Of a stretch of DNA of 64,000 nt, positions 1 through 10,143 are shown piece after piece (within the stretch, counting starts at the first letter, position 1; the number at the start of each line of letters is the position of its first letter). The stretch comes from Blattamonas nauphoetae (taxonomy: Eukaryota; Preaxostyla; Oxymonadida), in assembly GCA_033064195.1 (NCBI GenBank), contig JARBJD010000267.1, forward strand, positions 40,578 to 104,577, given 5' to 3'. The position numbers and the translations under genes are program-made. The notes under the pieces are model-generated. The model was given only the letters and a program-made list of their open reading frames with translations, searched no databases and was not told the DNA's origin.

Positions 1-2113
1 CAGCAGGGTCGGAGTCGAGGTGCAGCTGCTCTGTGCGCTTCAAAAAGGACAGGAACCGCTCGAAGGTGTCTGCAAACGACGATCGCATTTTGAGAAGCTC
101 GGTCTCTCGCTCGTCGATGGAGCGGAGGAGGGTTTTGAGGGTCTGAAGGAGAGGAGACGACAGACAAAGAAGAGAATGGAAGGAAGGAAGAAGAGAGAAG
201 GAAAGAGGAAGACAAGAACAGAACGTGAAGAGAGAAGAAAGCGACGAAGAGAAGAGGCACACCTCAACCTGGTTTTCGTCCATCTGCCCTTCCGCGTTGT
301 CGTCTGATGGCGCGTCTTCGATCTGCAGAATCTGCAGTTGGAGCTGTCGCAGAGCCTCAGTGTCTCTGTCGCCCTCTTCTCGCACTCTCTTCGCTCTTTC
401 CTTTCGGCGCAGCGTTGCTTTTTGGTCGCGCGTGTTCTTCTCTTCCACCAGCGCTCGCTCGAAGTTCCGCTTGTCGTTTTCGATTTTCTGATCAAGTTTC
501 AGCGATTCGGATTGGAATTCCGCTTCGTTTCGTCTGTCTTGGTCGTGTCTGTCCTGCTCTTCCCTCTTGTTCCTCTCTTTGATTCTGTATTCTTCGTCTC
601 TCCTCTTCCTCTCTTCCTCCTTTCTTCTTTCTTCCTCTTTCCTTCGCTCTTCCCCCTTCCTTTTTTCTTCTTCTCTTCTCTCTTTTTCTTTTTTCCTTCT
701 TCTCTCCTCCTCGTTCCTTCTCTCCTCCTCTTCTCTCTCCTCCTGCTTCCTTCTCTCTTCCTCCCGCTCATCCTCTTCATCTTCCAACACAGCCTCAATC
801 TCAATACTCAAATTCCTTTTCGCTCCCCCACCCTTAGAAGCCGGCGTGTTGCGTGTCTGTTCGTCGTAGAAATCTTGTGATGGGTGGGCGGGAGGGAGCG
901 TGTCACGAACTGTAGCGGACTTCGTCAAGAAATGATGATCCGTCTTTGAAGCTTGTTCTTGGAATGAAAGTGTTGGGACTGACTCGGAAGAGGCAAGCTG
1001 GCCGAGAGGGGCTGTCGAGTTGAGAGGCTTTGTGGATGCGCCGGACACTTTGGAGAGGAGCGTCTTGTTTGTTTGGATTTCTTCGAGTGTGGGGCGTTCT
1101 GCAGGATCCTGAAGTATGAAAATGTTGGAGAATTTCACAAAAAATGGGATGGACGGGCGAAAAGAGGGTATACAATTCTGATCATCTGGAAAATGAGCGA
1201 TTGAAGTTGCTTCGAGTAGCGGTTCCCAATCGGGATGACAGTGCTCATTAATTGCGGGAGTTGGTTTTTAGGGTCGGTCTTCGCAAGAATATCTTTCAGT
1301 TTCCGCAGCTGATAAGGATATCGCCACGTACAGAGCCAATACACGATGACACCCAAGGCATAGACATCTGAAGCTTCTGTCGTCCTATGAAAAGATGAAA
1401 GCGTATTGATAAGAGATACTGTCCACCGATGAGAACTTCTGGAGCGGTGAAGACGCTAAATATTGAAATGATGATGGTGAAAAAGTGGCAGACCTTCGCT
1501 GAAGAGTCGATGAAGGAATGACTGAATAGAGTCCATAATCCGCTGAGAAAAGATGCAGCGTCGAGGATAATGCGAGAAAAAGGGAATACTGAGCTGGAAT
1601 CTTTTGTTAGAAACAATGAAAATATTGGTTGGTTTCAAATTCCCGTGAAGAGTGTGTGTTGTATGTAGCGCCGAAAGACCACGAGTTATCTCCAAACAAT
1701 ATGACCAGACATCCTTGAGAGGGAACGCGAACATGTAAGTGTGAAAGAGTGCAGACTGATTCGTTCAGGGATTGCTTTGCTCGAGCTTGCCCATCAACGT
1801 ACTTTTGGAGAGTGGGCTTGTCAGAACAATCGATGAGCAATGTTCGATGCATGTCTTGGACAAGATAATCAGAGTATTTCACGAGAAAGGGCGATGACAA
1901 TGAGAGGAGCCGCTGGATGGAGGAATCAATCGTGAATGAGTCCTGTCCTTTGGTGAGTGTGAACGACTTTGAAACGTGATCAGATTTTCCGTCTTCACTT
2001 GTGATTTTGTGACAGTTCCCAAGAGAACCATGACCAATCAGTGTTCCCTTAAAAGCTACGATAAAATGAAGTGACATAGGAAAAGGAATCATACGTTTGG
2101 CTCGAATTGCCAT
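1..2113 (-). CDS. Protein kinase-like protein (probable pseudokinase) with C-terminal coiled coil, 3' end off the window
   Basis: Spliced reading gives a kinase fold. The glycine loop is GHGSLG, the beta3 lysine lies in DHVSKSF, the catalytic loop reads LHGNLKPTNIF, the metal-binding motif is TDYGL, the APE motif is FTAPEVLIGG, helix F is SDVYALGVIVYWL, and helix I ends in DPAERPTLEEI. The last motifs resemble NEK-type kinases. The HRD aspartate is missing (HGN), so catalysis is doubtful. A long Glu/Arg/Lys coiled coil follows and runs off the left edge. Clear introns include 39 bp after codon 6 (about 2056-2094) and 126 bp at 143-268. The ATG at 2113 is chosen because splicing the first intron leads straight into the glycine loop. 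The kinase fold is secure; the partners and role are unknown. Confidence 0.8.
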
Positions 2114-2208
2114 TTGAGGAAGCGATATGTCGTAAATAGAGAATCAGACTCTGATGATCCCCCCATCGATCCTTTTTCAATCTCTCAGAGAAAGTTCTGT
2201 ATCCTGAA

Positions 2209-2783
2209 ATGACACTGAATTTCGAGGATCTTTATGCAGATTCATCATCTAATTCTGATTCATCTTCCCAATCGAATCGTAATCAATTCTTTTCGAGACT
2301 TCTTCAGGAGAAAAGAAAAGCAAGCCAAGCATGCCGCGAAGACGAAAGACAGTAAAGAATGTCGAAGCACTTCCACAAGATCATCACAACACATCTATTG
2401 AGGGATTTGAGGTCTGATCTTATGCCTTTCTTTAGTTAAATCTCATCATCGCCTCACATCGTCACCTCTCCATGTAGTTTCTTGATCAATCTTTTACAAG
2501 TCAACTCATCGTTCCTGAGAAACGGAAAAAGTCCACACAGGTAGAAGCACCAGCCTTATGGTCATCGGAAGTGAGATCAAGACCAAAACGAGAACTGACG
2601 GCTGCGACAAAGAATACATCTCTATCTCTTAAAAATGACGAGAAATCATCATCTTTTCATCATGTTCCACCTCCTCCAGCTGAAAAATCTGAGGAATCTA
2701 CGACAAAGGAGAAAAGTACGGATCAACACAAACCATCGACCCCTGAATCCGAAAAACCACAAAAATCATCAACTAATGAATAA
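2209..2783 (+). CDS. Small basic Ser/Lys-rich protein, unknown
   Basis: Three exons give about 160 residues. ATG 2209 opens an acidic Ser-rich start; a 29-bp intron (2279-2307) leads to a basic stretch with MPRRRKTVKNVEALP; a further intron of about 65 bp ends just before FLDQSFTSQLIVPEKRKK. The C-terminus is rich in Lys, Ser, Pro and Glu and stops at TAA 2781-2783. It is divergent from the kinase-like gene, with about 95 bp between the two start codons. No family is recognised; the basic Pro/Ser character would suit a nuclear or chromatin protein, but that is only a guess. A downstream ATG at 2331 is an alternative start. Confidence 0.55.
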
Positions 2784-3092
2784 AGTTGTGATGTATTTTG
2801 TCTTTTTAATTGAACCACTTCATCAAGCTTCTTTTTTTGATGGTATATCTCTCATATTTTCCCCTCTAACACCCTCAGACGAAAATCTCTCCAAAGCGGG
2901 TTATAGACATATAGATTTGAATCGAATTACATTCAATGACTCAATTGTTGAAGAAAAAATGGAGACATAAAAAGTTTATTTCGAAGTAGGGTAAATCCTC
3001 TTGGAACGAAAAGAGCACTCAGAAAAAGGGAGAGGAAGACGAGAAGATGAAAACAATCCGATGAAAAATAGTACGATCCCAATGGGTGAGGA
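2784..3092. other. Intergenic, AT-rich
   Basis: This stretch lies between two convergent genes. Short open stretches exist on both strands but none shows a recognisable motif or plausible splice links. No gene is called. Confidence 0.5.
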
Positions 3093-3975
3093 TCATTCAA
3101 CAAGGCCCGAGATGAAGCCATACGATTCGCATCCACATTCGTTGGTTCCACGTCGCATTCTGAAGAAGCCGTTCTCACCCCATTCGGGTCCCCACGAGTT
3201 CTGGAGGAGCCAGTACTTCTCGCCATTTTCTTCACCCCAGCCAATCAATGTGACAGCATGACCATCTTCGGCTTTGCCGTATTTGTGCTTGTAGATTCCG
3301 GAGCGATAGAATCCAAAATCTTCGTACACTGTGAAGGCAAAGAACATTGGACCATCGTTCATCAGTCCTTCCATCACATTATCCACTGTGTACTGGGCGA
3401 TGGACTTGTACTTGTGGCGGATGATTTCGCTTCCGTTGTCACATTTAGATGGGCAGGTTGGAACACGACCAGCAAATGACTTGTAGCTCATGCACTCTTC
3501 GGTTGTGGCCCCAGTTTCCAACATGTGGGCATGTGGAGTGTAGAAACCGCCTCCTCTGCATGCAGCATCGTACTTGTCACATGAGACCAAATCTTGTGGG
3601 GAGAGAACACCGTAGTTGTGTCCCTTGATGTTTAGACGGATGGAGGCTGCTGTAGTTGTTGCGAATGCCCAGCACGATCCGCAATGTTGTTGGTGTCTGA
3701 CTGGAACTGCTGCTTCTGGATATCTTTCACGAATGTCGAACGATTCTGGAAGATTGGCTGGAGCTTCCCACGAAAACGTCTTCTCTGGGATGATTGGAAG
3801 ACCGGTCATGGCACGCATTTTGGCAGCGGTCATGATGTGCTTTGGATAATCGACAGCAACCCACGTTGAAGTTGGGTCGTTGTTGATTAGATCAACAATT
3901 CGGCTTGAAGAGACAAGTGCAGCGACAAAGAATGAAAGCACTGAGAAGTAATGAAAACGAGAGAAGGAATATACT
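3093..3975 (-). CDS. Cathepsin B-like cysteine protease (C1A papain family)
   Basis: About 283 residues. All catalytic elements are present: the active-site Cys in HCGSCWAF (with the upstream oxyanion Gln in RHQQHCGSCW), the His in DGHAVTLIGWG and the Asn in LQNSWGPEWGENGFF. An N-terminal hydrophobic stretch (LSFFVAALVSS) looks like a signal peptide, and a short propeptide precedes the mature domain. The usual cathepsin B occluding loop appears absent, as in Giardia-type short cathepsin B proteins. Likely secreted or lysosomal/phagosomal, for digesting engulfed material. The start codon seems to be split by a 34-bp intron (3941-3974): A at 3975, then TG at 3940-3939. No other in-frame ATG lies upstream of the hydrophobic stretch. 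Confidence 0.88.
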
Positions 3976-4197
3976 GTTGAATGACAGGTTACCTATTTCG
4001 GAGCTTCGAAAACTGCTGATTCAATGTTGAAATTAAGGGCAACATTTTGGCTGGGCCTTTTGAGACACGACAATCTTGATCCTCCCGTTTTTCGCATTTA
4101 TCTGTTCATGAAAGAGGTGTCGTAAACAAAGATCATCTAGAGAAGTCGAAAAAAAATGAGACTGACTTGAACAACAAAGAACAACGAAGAGAGGCGA
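3976..4197. other. Spacer upstream of the cathepsin gene
   Basis: Probable 5' untranslated and promoter sequence of the cathepsin gene, plus the end of the downstream minus-strand gene. No coding signal is seen. Confidence 0.4.
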
Positions 4198-6672
4198 TCA
4201 AGGCAGTTCCTGAACAGCGAGGAGCTCGGGGGAAACAAAAAACGTCGAAAAAATATCAAAATTGAACGGAGAGTCTGGATTGAGCTGCGACCCCTTCGAA
4301 TCGATCAAGACAGACGGACGAAGACCATCGGATGAGCTCGCAAGGAAGAAAGACGAGAGCGAAGTAAGCACAGCGGCCACGGTGGACGAGGAGTCGACGG
4401 CAAACGTGAGGGAAACAGTGAGCGGAGGGTGAGGGGCATTTGGGTCAGAGATGAACGAGAAAAGAGGAGTGTTTCTGAGGGAGTGGGGGAGGAGAGCAGA
4501 CGGAATGACAAAGTGCACTGGTCTCGTTCCGTCTCCACCGGCCGCAAACACCAAGTTCAGGTCCACTTTCCCATCCTTCTTCGTCTGCTTCGTCAACAGC
4601 AGTCTGTTGAACACAGCCTGTGTCGGGACTCGTGTTTTGAGAGACGGCGAGTAGAAAGTGAATGGGACAGATGGACCGATGAGTGTTTGGATCTCTTTTG
4701 TGAGCTGGTCGAAGGCGGTGTTCTGTGGGACGGTGAATGTGAGCGATTGGGAGGAGTTGATCTGAACCACAATTGTGATGAATCGTTGCTGTGAGCTGAG
4801 TGTGACGAACAGCTGTGATTCTGTGAATGTGATTGTCTCGCTCTCGTTCGTGATTGGTTTTTCGTCCACCACGAACTGTCGGAAGAGAGGAGACGCATTC
4901 GATTTCTCGTTCACCACTTCCTTCAGCAGCTGCTCGCGAAGGAACACAAATGTCGGGGCTGATGGAAAGTCAACAGCGAGGGCGTCATTCCCTCGTCCTA
5001 ACACAACTCTTCGCATGTCCTCCTTCCTTCTTCGCAGGCGTGCCTTTTCCTTCGAGTCGCGTTCCTTTGTCACGTTCGTCTGGACAGACAGTCGCACCTC
5101 GTTCGAGTCAGCCACGCTTTTCTCCGAACTGGCTCGGAAGACGAGTGTGGAGTTGTCCGTCACTCCCATCAGCACCTCTCCCAGTTCCATCCCTCCCATC
5201 TCCAGCCTTCCCGCGTACGTGTTCCATCCCGTCTGTTCCTCAATCTGCTGCAAAAGCTTTGCTGTCGACGCATGTCCATCGATCGTGATCGGCACGCATT
5301 GTCCAGTGGTGGAGACGATGAAGAGGTGGAGTGTGGTGGCTGGCATGACAGAGTGGACAACGATCGTGTCCTCGTTCTCCAACTGATAATCTCCCGCGAC
5401 TTTCGAATTCTCCAAAATCTCGCCTTTGCACTCCAACACCTGCTTCGCCACAGGGATTCCGTATTTGTCGTCGAGCATTTCTTTGATGGAGAGGATCGTC
5501 TGGGCGCGTTGGAGAGTGTAGAAGAACTGCAAGTGGCCTTGTTTCACAATGTTGACGTGGATGTTTCGGGAGCGGGTGTTGCGTGGGTTCTTTGTTGCCT
5601 CGTTCTGGGCGTGGGGGGATTTGGGGTTGTAGATGGGAGTGAAGGAGGGTTCGGGAGGAGACGACGAATCGTTGCGGAGGTCGTCGTTGGGCTGAGTTGA
5701 TTCGACCGACGCTCGGTTGTTCATTGATGCATCGAGGACAGATGTGGTTGGAGAGGAGGGCCGTGGTTTCACGGCGTGTGGTTCGTGGATGGTGGTGGCA
5801 AGCGAGGGATTCGAATCGGCGACCAATTCGGCGAGAATCACGTCCCCAAATCGAATATTTTGGGAAGAAAGCGGCTCATCTTCCAAAACACGTTTTCCCT
5901 TTGAAAACGCAGTGCCTGGTTTGGAAAAAAGTGGGCAAGGGTCGGTGATGGACGCAAGAAGACTGTTGAGCGTTGCTTCTTGTTCAGAAACGATGACGTG
6001 TGACTGTGTCTCACCGTCGGAGACGAAGACAGTTACGGGTGGTGGAAAGTGGCAGAAATGGATTGATTTTAAAGTTGCTAATTGATGGATCGGAACTGGA
6101 TCCTTAAGATCCTTGGAAGAATAGAGACAGAACGAACCAAAGTCGATTGACAGAATGCTGGATAGTAAACGATATAAACCCAAGAATGTCAATCCAGAGG
6201 GGATTAACACAAAAAATGACGATTCTTGCTGAAGAGTATGGGGGACGATGTACAGTGTACGGAGAGGATTCTCCTTGAGCGAGATTCGGACTGTGCCAAC
6301 GATCGAGTCGTTCGCATCTGGTTGGGGGATGGGAGGTACTGTTGCTGGATAGGTTGGATCTGTTTGTTGAGAAGGTTGCGGCTTTGATATATCAATTGAA
6401 AAGAGAGATTCATAATTTTGTGGGTGAATTCCCATATAACAGAGAAGATGTCTCATCAAAAAGGCATTATCATGAGTAGTTTGGACAGGAAGATCGATAT
6501 TGTTGGCTATTGAAGAGATAACTTTCATGATTGTTGGTGATTCTGCGAACGAGAGATCATCATCGATTTCGATGGTCGCATCAGGATTTGAAGGATCCTG
6601 AATCACACGTTTCTTCTTAGAAACAACTACGGATTCGGTTGGTACGACATCAACGGAAGATGAGCAACCCAT
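4198..6672 (-). CDS. Large protein with ubiquitin-like folds and an N-terminal lipidation-type motif
   Basis: 824 residues with no intron, unusual among its neighbours. ATG 6672 is chosen over an in-frame upstream codon because it gives MGCSSSVD, a classical N-myristoylation (Gly2) plus palmitoylation (Cys3) context. The best ubiquitin-like unit is near residues 371-441, with IKEMLDDKYGIPVAKQVLEC and a following DYQLENEDTIVV matching the beta-grasp layout. A second similar unit follows near 446-515, and weaker ones near 566-640 and 655-730. A low-complexity Ser/Pro/Asn linker lies around residues 290-370. No catalytic domain is visible. It may be a membrane-attached scaffold that binds ubiquitin-pathway partners; this is inference. 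Confidence 0.7.
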   Translation of the reverse strand: MGCSSSVDVVPTESVVVSKKKRVIQDPSNPDATIEIDDDLSFAESPTIMKVISSIANNIDLPVQTTHDNAFLMRHLLCYMGIHPQNYESLFSIDISKPQPSQQTDPTYPATVPPIPQPDANDSIVGTVRISLKENPLRTLYIVPHTLQQESSFFVLIPSGLTFLGLYRLLSSILSIDFGSFCLYSSKDLKDPVPIHQLATLKSIHFCHFPPPVTVFVSDGETQSHVIVSEQEATLNSLLASITDPCPLFSKPGTAFSKGKRVLEDEPLSSQNIRFGDVILAELVADSNPSLATTIHEPHAVKPRPSSPTTSVLDASMNNRASVESTQPNDDLRNDSSSPPEPSFTPIYNPKSPHAQNEATKNPRNTRSRNIHVNIVKQGHLQFFYTLQRAQTILSIKEMLDDKYGIPVAKQVLECKGEILENSKVAGDYQLENEDTIVVHSVMPATTLHLFIVSTTGQCVPITIDGHASTAKLLQQIEEQTGWNTYAGRLEMGGMELGEVLMGVTDNSTLVFRASSEKSVADSNEVRLSVQTNVTKERDSKEKARLRRRKEDMRRVVLGRGNDALAVDFPSAPTFVFLREQLLKEVVNEKSNASPLFRQFVVDEKPITNESETITFTESQLFVTLSSQQRFITIVVQINSSQSLTFTVPQNTAFDQLTKEIQTLIGPSVPFTFYSPSLKTRVPTQAVFNRLLLTKQTKKDGKVDLNLVFAAGGDGTRPVHFVIPSALLPHSLRNTPLFSFISDPNAPHPPLTVSLTFAVDSSSTVAAVLTSLSSFFLASSSDGLRPSVLIDSKGSQLNPDSPFNFDIFSTFFVSPELLAVQELP

Positions 6673-6708
6673 TGAATACTGGTACCCATAGATCTCTTTT
6701 CTTCTCAA

Positions 6709-7900
6709 ATGTCATCGCCTCCCCCAGAGAACCAAGAAGATATCTGGAACAACATTCCGACCACAGAATTTTCCGAAGAAGGCCGTATGTTTCAACAATA
6801 TTAATTCGAACTTCTTCTCTTATTCATCCAACTGACAGTTATTTCGAAAATCCTCTCTCCTCTTCGATCCATCACTCACATCTTCCTATATCTACAGAAA
6901 ATGTGACCCATCAAGAGCCAGAATCTCCGATGACATATGAAAAAGCTCGTAGCCTCCTTGTCGACTTTGACGCGAAGTCGGGTCTCGTCAGTTCTTCTTC
7001 TCTGTTCGTCATTGACCCATCCAGAGCGCCATTGCCTACAAGCCGCATGTAAGAAGATTCTGCTTTGGTCCAGCTGTACTCACAAAAGCGAATCTCGACT
7101 CGGTCATTCAATTCATGTGCCTCTCAAAAGTCGATGTTTCAGCTTCAACCGATAGCCATGCCATGCTGTTCTCTGTGTTTTCACTTCTTACGGGTGATAC
7201 TGGCTGTACACTTACCGGTCAGCACTGGGAACGAGTTGGATTCCAGGGAACGGATCCTCGCACCGATTTTCGCTCATGTGGACTTGCTGCGCTTCTTCAA
7301 ATGTTGTATTTGCCATCTGTCCATCCAAAATGTGCATCTGTCATCTATAAACTGTCACAGATCCCCAGCATCGTCTCCAATTTTCAATTGTTCATTTCCC
7401 ATCCTCTCTACCTCGATCTAATTATCAATTTCCATAGAGTTTCCCTTATGCTGTCGTTTCGATCAATCTCACTGCCCACTGTTTGAACGGTTTGAGACAT
7501 TTTCTCTTTTATTCAATCCATTGCATCTCCTCATTTTCAGCTCTTAGAAACGGAAAGGTGAACAAAATCCTCAACAAGCAAAACGATCCGTTTGATACCA
7601 TCATGAAATTGCATGCAGGAGCCTTCCTTAAGTTCTATTCAATCTGGTTTGATCCACTTGTTCATCACGCGGACTTTTAAAATTGACGTATCTACTCATC
7701 ATCGTTCTCCACAGGAAATCTGGCTCATATAGTATTGTGAATGTCGCTGATGTCCTGCAAACAATTCTGAAGAGCGTGGTTAATGTATTCAAATTGTTTT
7801 CTTCATCATCGAACATTTCTCGAACAATTGCTATCAGAACCCTTCGCTCGTCGTCGAAACATTTGAAAAGGCATCCCAGGCACAGTTCGACGAGATATAA
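6709..7900 (+). CDS. ELMO-domain protein (ELMOD/CED-12 family)
   Basis: Seven exons, introns at 6785-6897, 6987-7024, 7373-7437, 7490-7540, 7647-7714 and 7785-7837. The spliced protein has the ELMO signature GQHWERVGFQGTDPRTDFRS followed by GLAALLQMLYL, then a conserved SFPYAVVSINLTAHCLNALR segment and KFYSIWKSGSYSIVNVADVL. The arginine of the TDFR motif, which ELMOD proteins use as GAP residue toward ARL2-type GTPases, is kept. It probably regulates a small GTPase in membrane traffic or flagellar assembly. It is divergent from the UBL protein, with only about 36 bp between the two ATGs. Stop TAA at 7898-7900. Confidence 0.86.
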
Positions 7901-8006
7901 TTCATACAATTCACATTTTTGTGTTAATTTTGTAACATTTCATTTCCACCCTTGCGATGATCCTTCTGCAGTCCGAAGCTGAGGTGCTGTCTCAAAAAAA
8001 GATAAA

Positions 8007-9059
8007 TTACAAAGCAGCCTTATCCAGGGACGCCTTCTTGAGGGCTTCAGCTCTCTTCTTCAGATAGGTCGAGGAGCGGAGACCAAGCTTGCCTCCACCG
8101 ACGTGGCGAGCGATCTGCTCGGCTCTGTCGTTGTAGTTCGACCTGCAGACGGTAACAATCTTCTCCAAGTCTTTTTTGTCCTGTGGGCGGATGTTAACGA
8201 AGGCCATGCATGATGTGGTTTTCAGGTGGACGGCTTTTCCGAGACGAGCCTTGTTCTTCACAATGCAGTATGGGACATCCATCTTGCGGCAGAGGGTGGG
8301 CAGCCACAAGACATGCTCGATTGGGTCGACATCGTTGGCGATAACAACCAATTTTGCCTTCTTTTGTTCGACAAGTTGAGCAACGTGGTTGACACCATAT
8401 TTAACGACATATGGCTTGGTTTTCTCGATGGGTTTGCCGTCTTTCTTAGCCTTTGCCTCTTGAACGAGACGGCGGCGTTTTTGATGGAGGGTTTCTGGGC
8501 GGTATTTCTTAACAAGTTGGAAGACAGAGAGAGCGTTGTGCTTGTCAAGAGTGGATGTGAATTGGTTGACCATTGCAGGAATCTTCAGGCGTTGATACAT
8601 GATCTTCTTTTGGCGTTGAAGGCGGATATAGGCTGGCCATTTGACCATTCGAGAAAGATCCTGTTTTGGACGGAGATCTCCTCCAATAGAGAAGACACGT
8701 GGTGTAGCCTTGATGTGAATGGATTTGTGTTCTTTCTGGGGAGCTTTTTGCTCTGAAGATTTCACACCAGCAGGGAGAGCAGCTGGAGTCTTACGAGTAA
8801 CTTTCTCCTTTGGTTGACCGATCGCTTTGATACGAGGGGGAAGGACAGCTCCTCCAGATGTGGTTGTTGTTTGCTTTTTGGGGGCTTGAGCTTGTTTAGC
8901 TGTTGCTCCCTTCTGGTCCTTTTTAGGTTGGTTCTTTGTGTTCTTTCCTTTTCCCTTGGCATCTTGCTTGCCTGTTTTTCCCTTTGCGGCAGCACCCTTT
9001 GTTGTTGGCTTTTGAGCTGGTTTAGCTTGTGTTTTTGTGGCCTTTTCGTCTCCGGGCAT
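8007..9059 (-). CDS. RPL7A: 60S ribosomal protein eL8 (L7a)
   Basis: About 350 residues, intronless. The core is typical of eL8: KWPAYIRLQRQKKIMYQRLK, the L7Ae RNA-binding module with KYGVNHVAQLVEQKKAKLVV, IANDVDPIEHVLWLPTLCRK and PYCIVKNKARLGKAVHLKT, and a basic C-terminus. It is a structural protein of the large subunit that binds 25S/28S rRNA. The N-terminus carries an extra stretch of about 90 residues rich in Lys, Ala, Gln and Thr, making it longer than the usual ~266 residues. ATG 9057-9059 (MPGDEKATK) is the first in-frame methionine that gives a sensible ribosomal-protein start. Confidence 0.95.
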   Translation of the reverse strand: MPGDEKATKTQAKPAQKPTTKGAAAKGKTGKQDAKGKGKNTKNQPKKDQKGATAKQAQAPKKQTTTTSGGAVLPPRIKAIGQPKEKVTRKTPAALPAGVKSSEQKAPQKEHKSIHIKATPRVFSIGGDLRPKQDLSRMVKWPAYIRLQRQKKIMYQRLKIPAMVNQFTSTLDKHNALSVFQLVKKYRPETLHQKRRRLVQEAKAKKDGKPIEKTKPYVVKYGVNHVAQLVEQKKAKLVVIANDVDPIEHVLWLPTLCRKMDVPYCIVKNKARLGKAVHLKTTSCMAFVNIRPQDKKDLEKIVTVCRSNYNDRAEQIARHVGGGKLGLRSSTYLKKRAEALKKASLDKAAL

Positions 9060-9111
9060 GATCGAAGTGAAGATCAAACCCTCAAGTGACAACTTCCATC
9101 CCGAGCTGAAC

Positions 9112-10143
9112 ATGGCAACATTTGTCACACAATCACCCCCTCCAGGACATTTTTCTGTTCCTGTGCGGCCAAGACCTGTGGATATTACTGCTCTTGACAC
9201 CAAATTCATGCTGTCAATTTCACAAGCGTCAGATATTTTCCTGGATATCGTTCACAATTCGTCCGATATCTCCAAACTTACCCCCCAGAAACTCGTGGAA
9301 TATAAAGCATTTCTGAAGAACCTTAACCCATATTCACGGTACCGATTCATGCCAGCCGAAGTCTTCTACAAACTCGTCCCAACTCCAAACAATGATTGCT
9401 CTGGACTCCTCCAGAGTCTCTATATCCTCTTTACTTCACCATGCCAAGAGCTTTCTTTGGCTGCCGTTTCATTCTTTTCAGATGCCGTGATTCTTGCCTC
9501 TAATCAGACAAAGTTGGAAGTGATCAAATCTGGCTTTATTCCTCAGATTTACCTTCTTTTCCAACCTCAAACTGTCCCTGCAACAGATTTTCTCTTCCAC
9601 CAACCTGTAACCCGCCTCCTTTTTGCTCTGATCCAGACCCCACAACAATTGGAGCGGAACATCGCTGTCCGACATGGTGACGCCGCTCATGTCCACGCTG
9701 CTCAAACTTTCTTAGATGGACTTCACCTTCCGACAGTCCAATATTTCACATATCTCTGCCAGCATCGGAATCTCCCACTTCACGTCCAAATCCAAGTAAA
9801 CCTGCTGCTAATCATTGCCAAAATGATCGACACGGCATCATTTCATGACCCCACTTTCGATCATCTTCAGAACATTCCTGCTGTCCCAACATTCTTCAAC
9901 TTAATCTCGCACACCGAAAGCCGTACCACAATCCATCGAGTGCTTCAGTGCATCACTTCGTTCATCCATCAATGGGGTTCAAACAGCCATAAGATCCGCA
10001 TTCTGCTTGAAAGCGAGGGTTTGGATGATTCAATGGACGCCTTTCTTCTGTTCAACAACGGGGGAATGAACTCGCAAAACATCAATCGGAACATGATCAT
10101 CATTGCTTCGATAATGGGAATCAATATTCCATTTCCGCTGTAG
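9112..10143 (+). CDS. Armadillo-like helical-repeat protein
   Basis: 343 residues from ATG 9112 with no intron. An in-frame ATG at 9058 would overlap the eL8 start codon on the other strand and is less likely. The sequence is a run of amphipathic helices, e.g. KLTPQKLVEYKAFLKNLNP, QSLYILFTSPCQELSLAAVS and LQCITSFIHQWGSNSHKIRI, typical of armadillo/HEAT solenoids. It is not CNOT9: the conserved CNOT9 motifs are absent. Related folds appear elsewhere in this window (25.3-27.9, 30.9-33.7 and 49.2-50.7 kb), so it may belong to an expanded lineage family. Function unknown, probably protein binding. Confidence 0.6.
   Translation: MATFVTQSPPPGHFSVPVRPRPVDITALDTKFMLSISQASDIFLDIVHNSSDISKLTPQKLVEYKAFLKNLNPYSRYRFMPAEVFYKLVPTPNNDCSGLLQSLYILFTSPCQELSLAAVSFFSDAVILASNQTKLEVIKSGFIPQIYLLFQPQTVPATDFLFHQPVTRLLFALIQTPQQLERNIAVRHGDAAHVHAAQTFLDGLHLPTVQYFTYLCQHRNLPLHVQIQVNLLLIIAKMIDTASFHDPTFDHLQNIPAVPTFFNLISHTESRTTIHRVLQCITSFIHQWGSNSHKIRILLESEGLDDSMDAFLLFNNGGMNSQNINRNMIIIASIMGINIPFPL

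Noticed and set aside
497-804. Plus-strand Ser/Leu/Phe-rich ORFs near 338-880
   Set aside because: These are antisense shadows of the Glu/Arg coiled coil of the kinase-like gene.
9112-10143. CNOT9/Rcd1 (CCR4-NOT subunit)
   Set aside because: An all-helical protein of similar size, but none of the conserved CNOT9 blocks (such as the LLQEIVNIYP-type or SNRVCNAL-type segments) is present.
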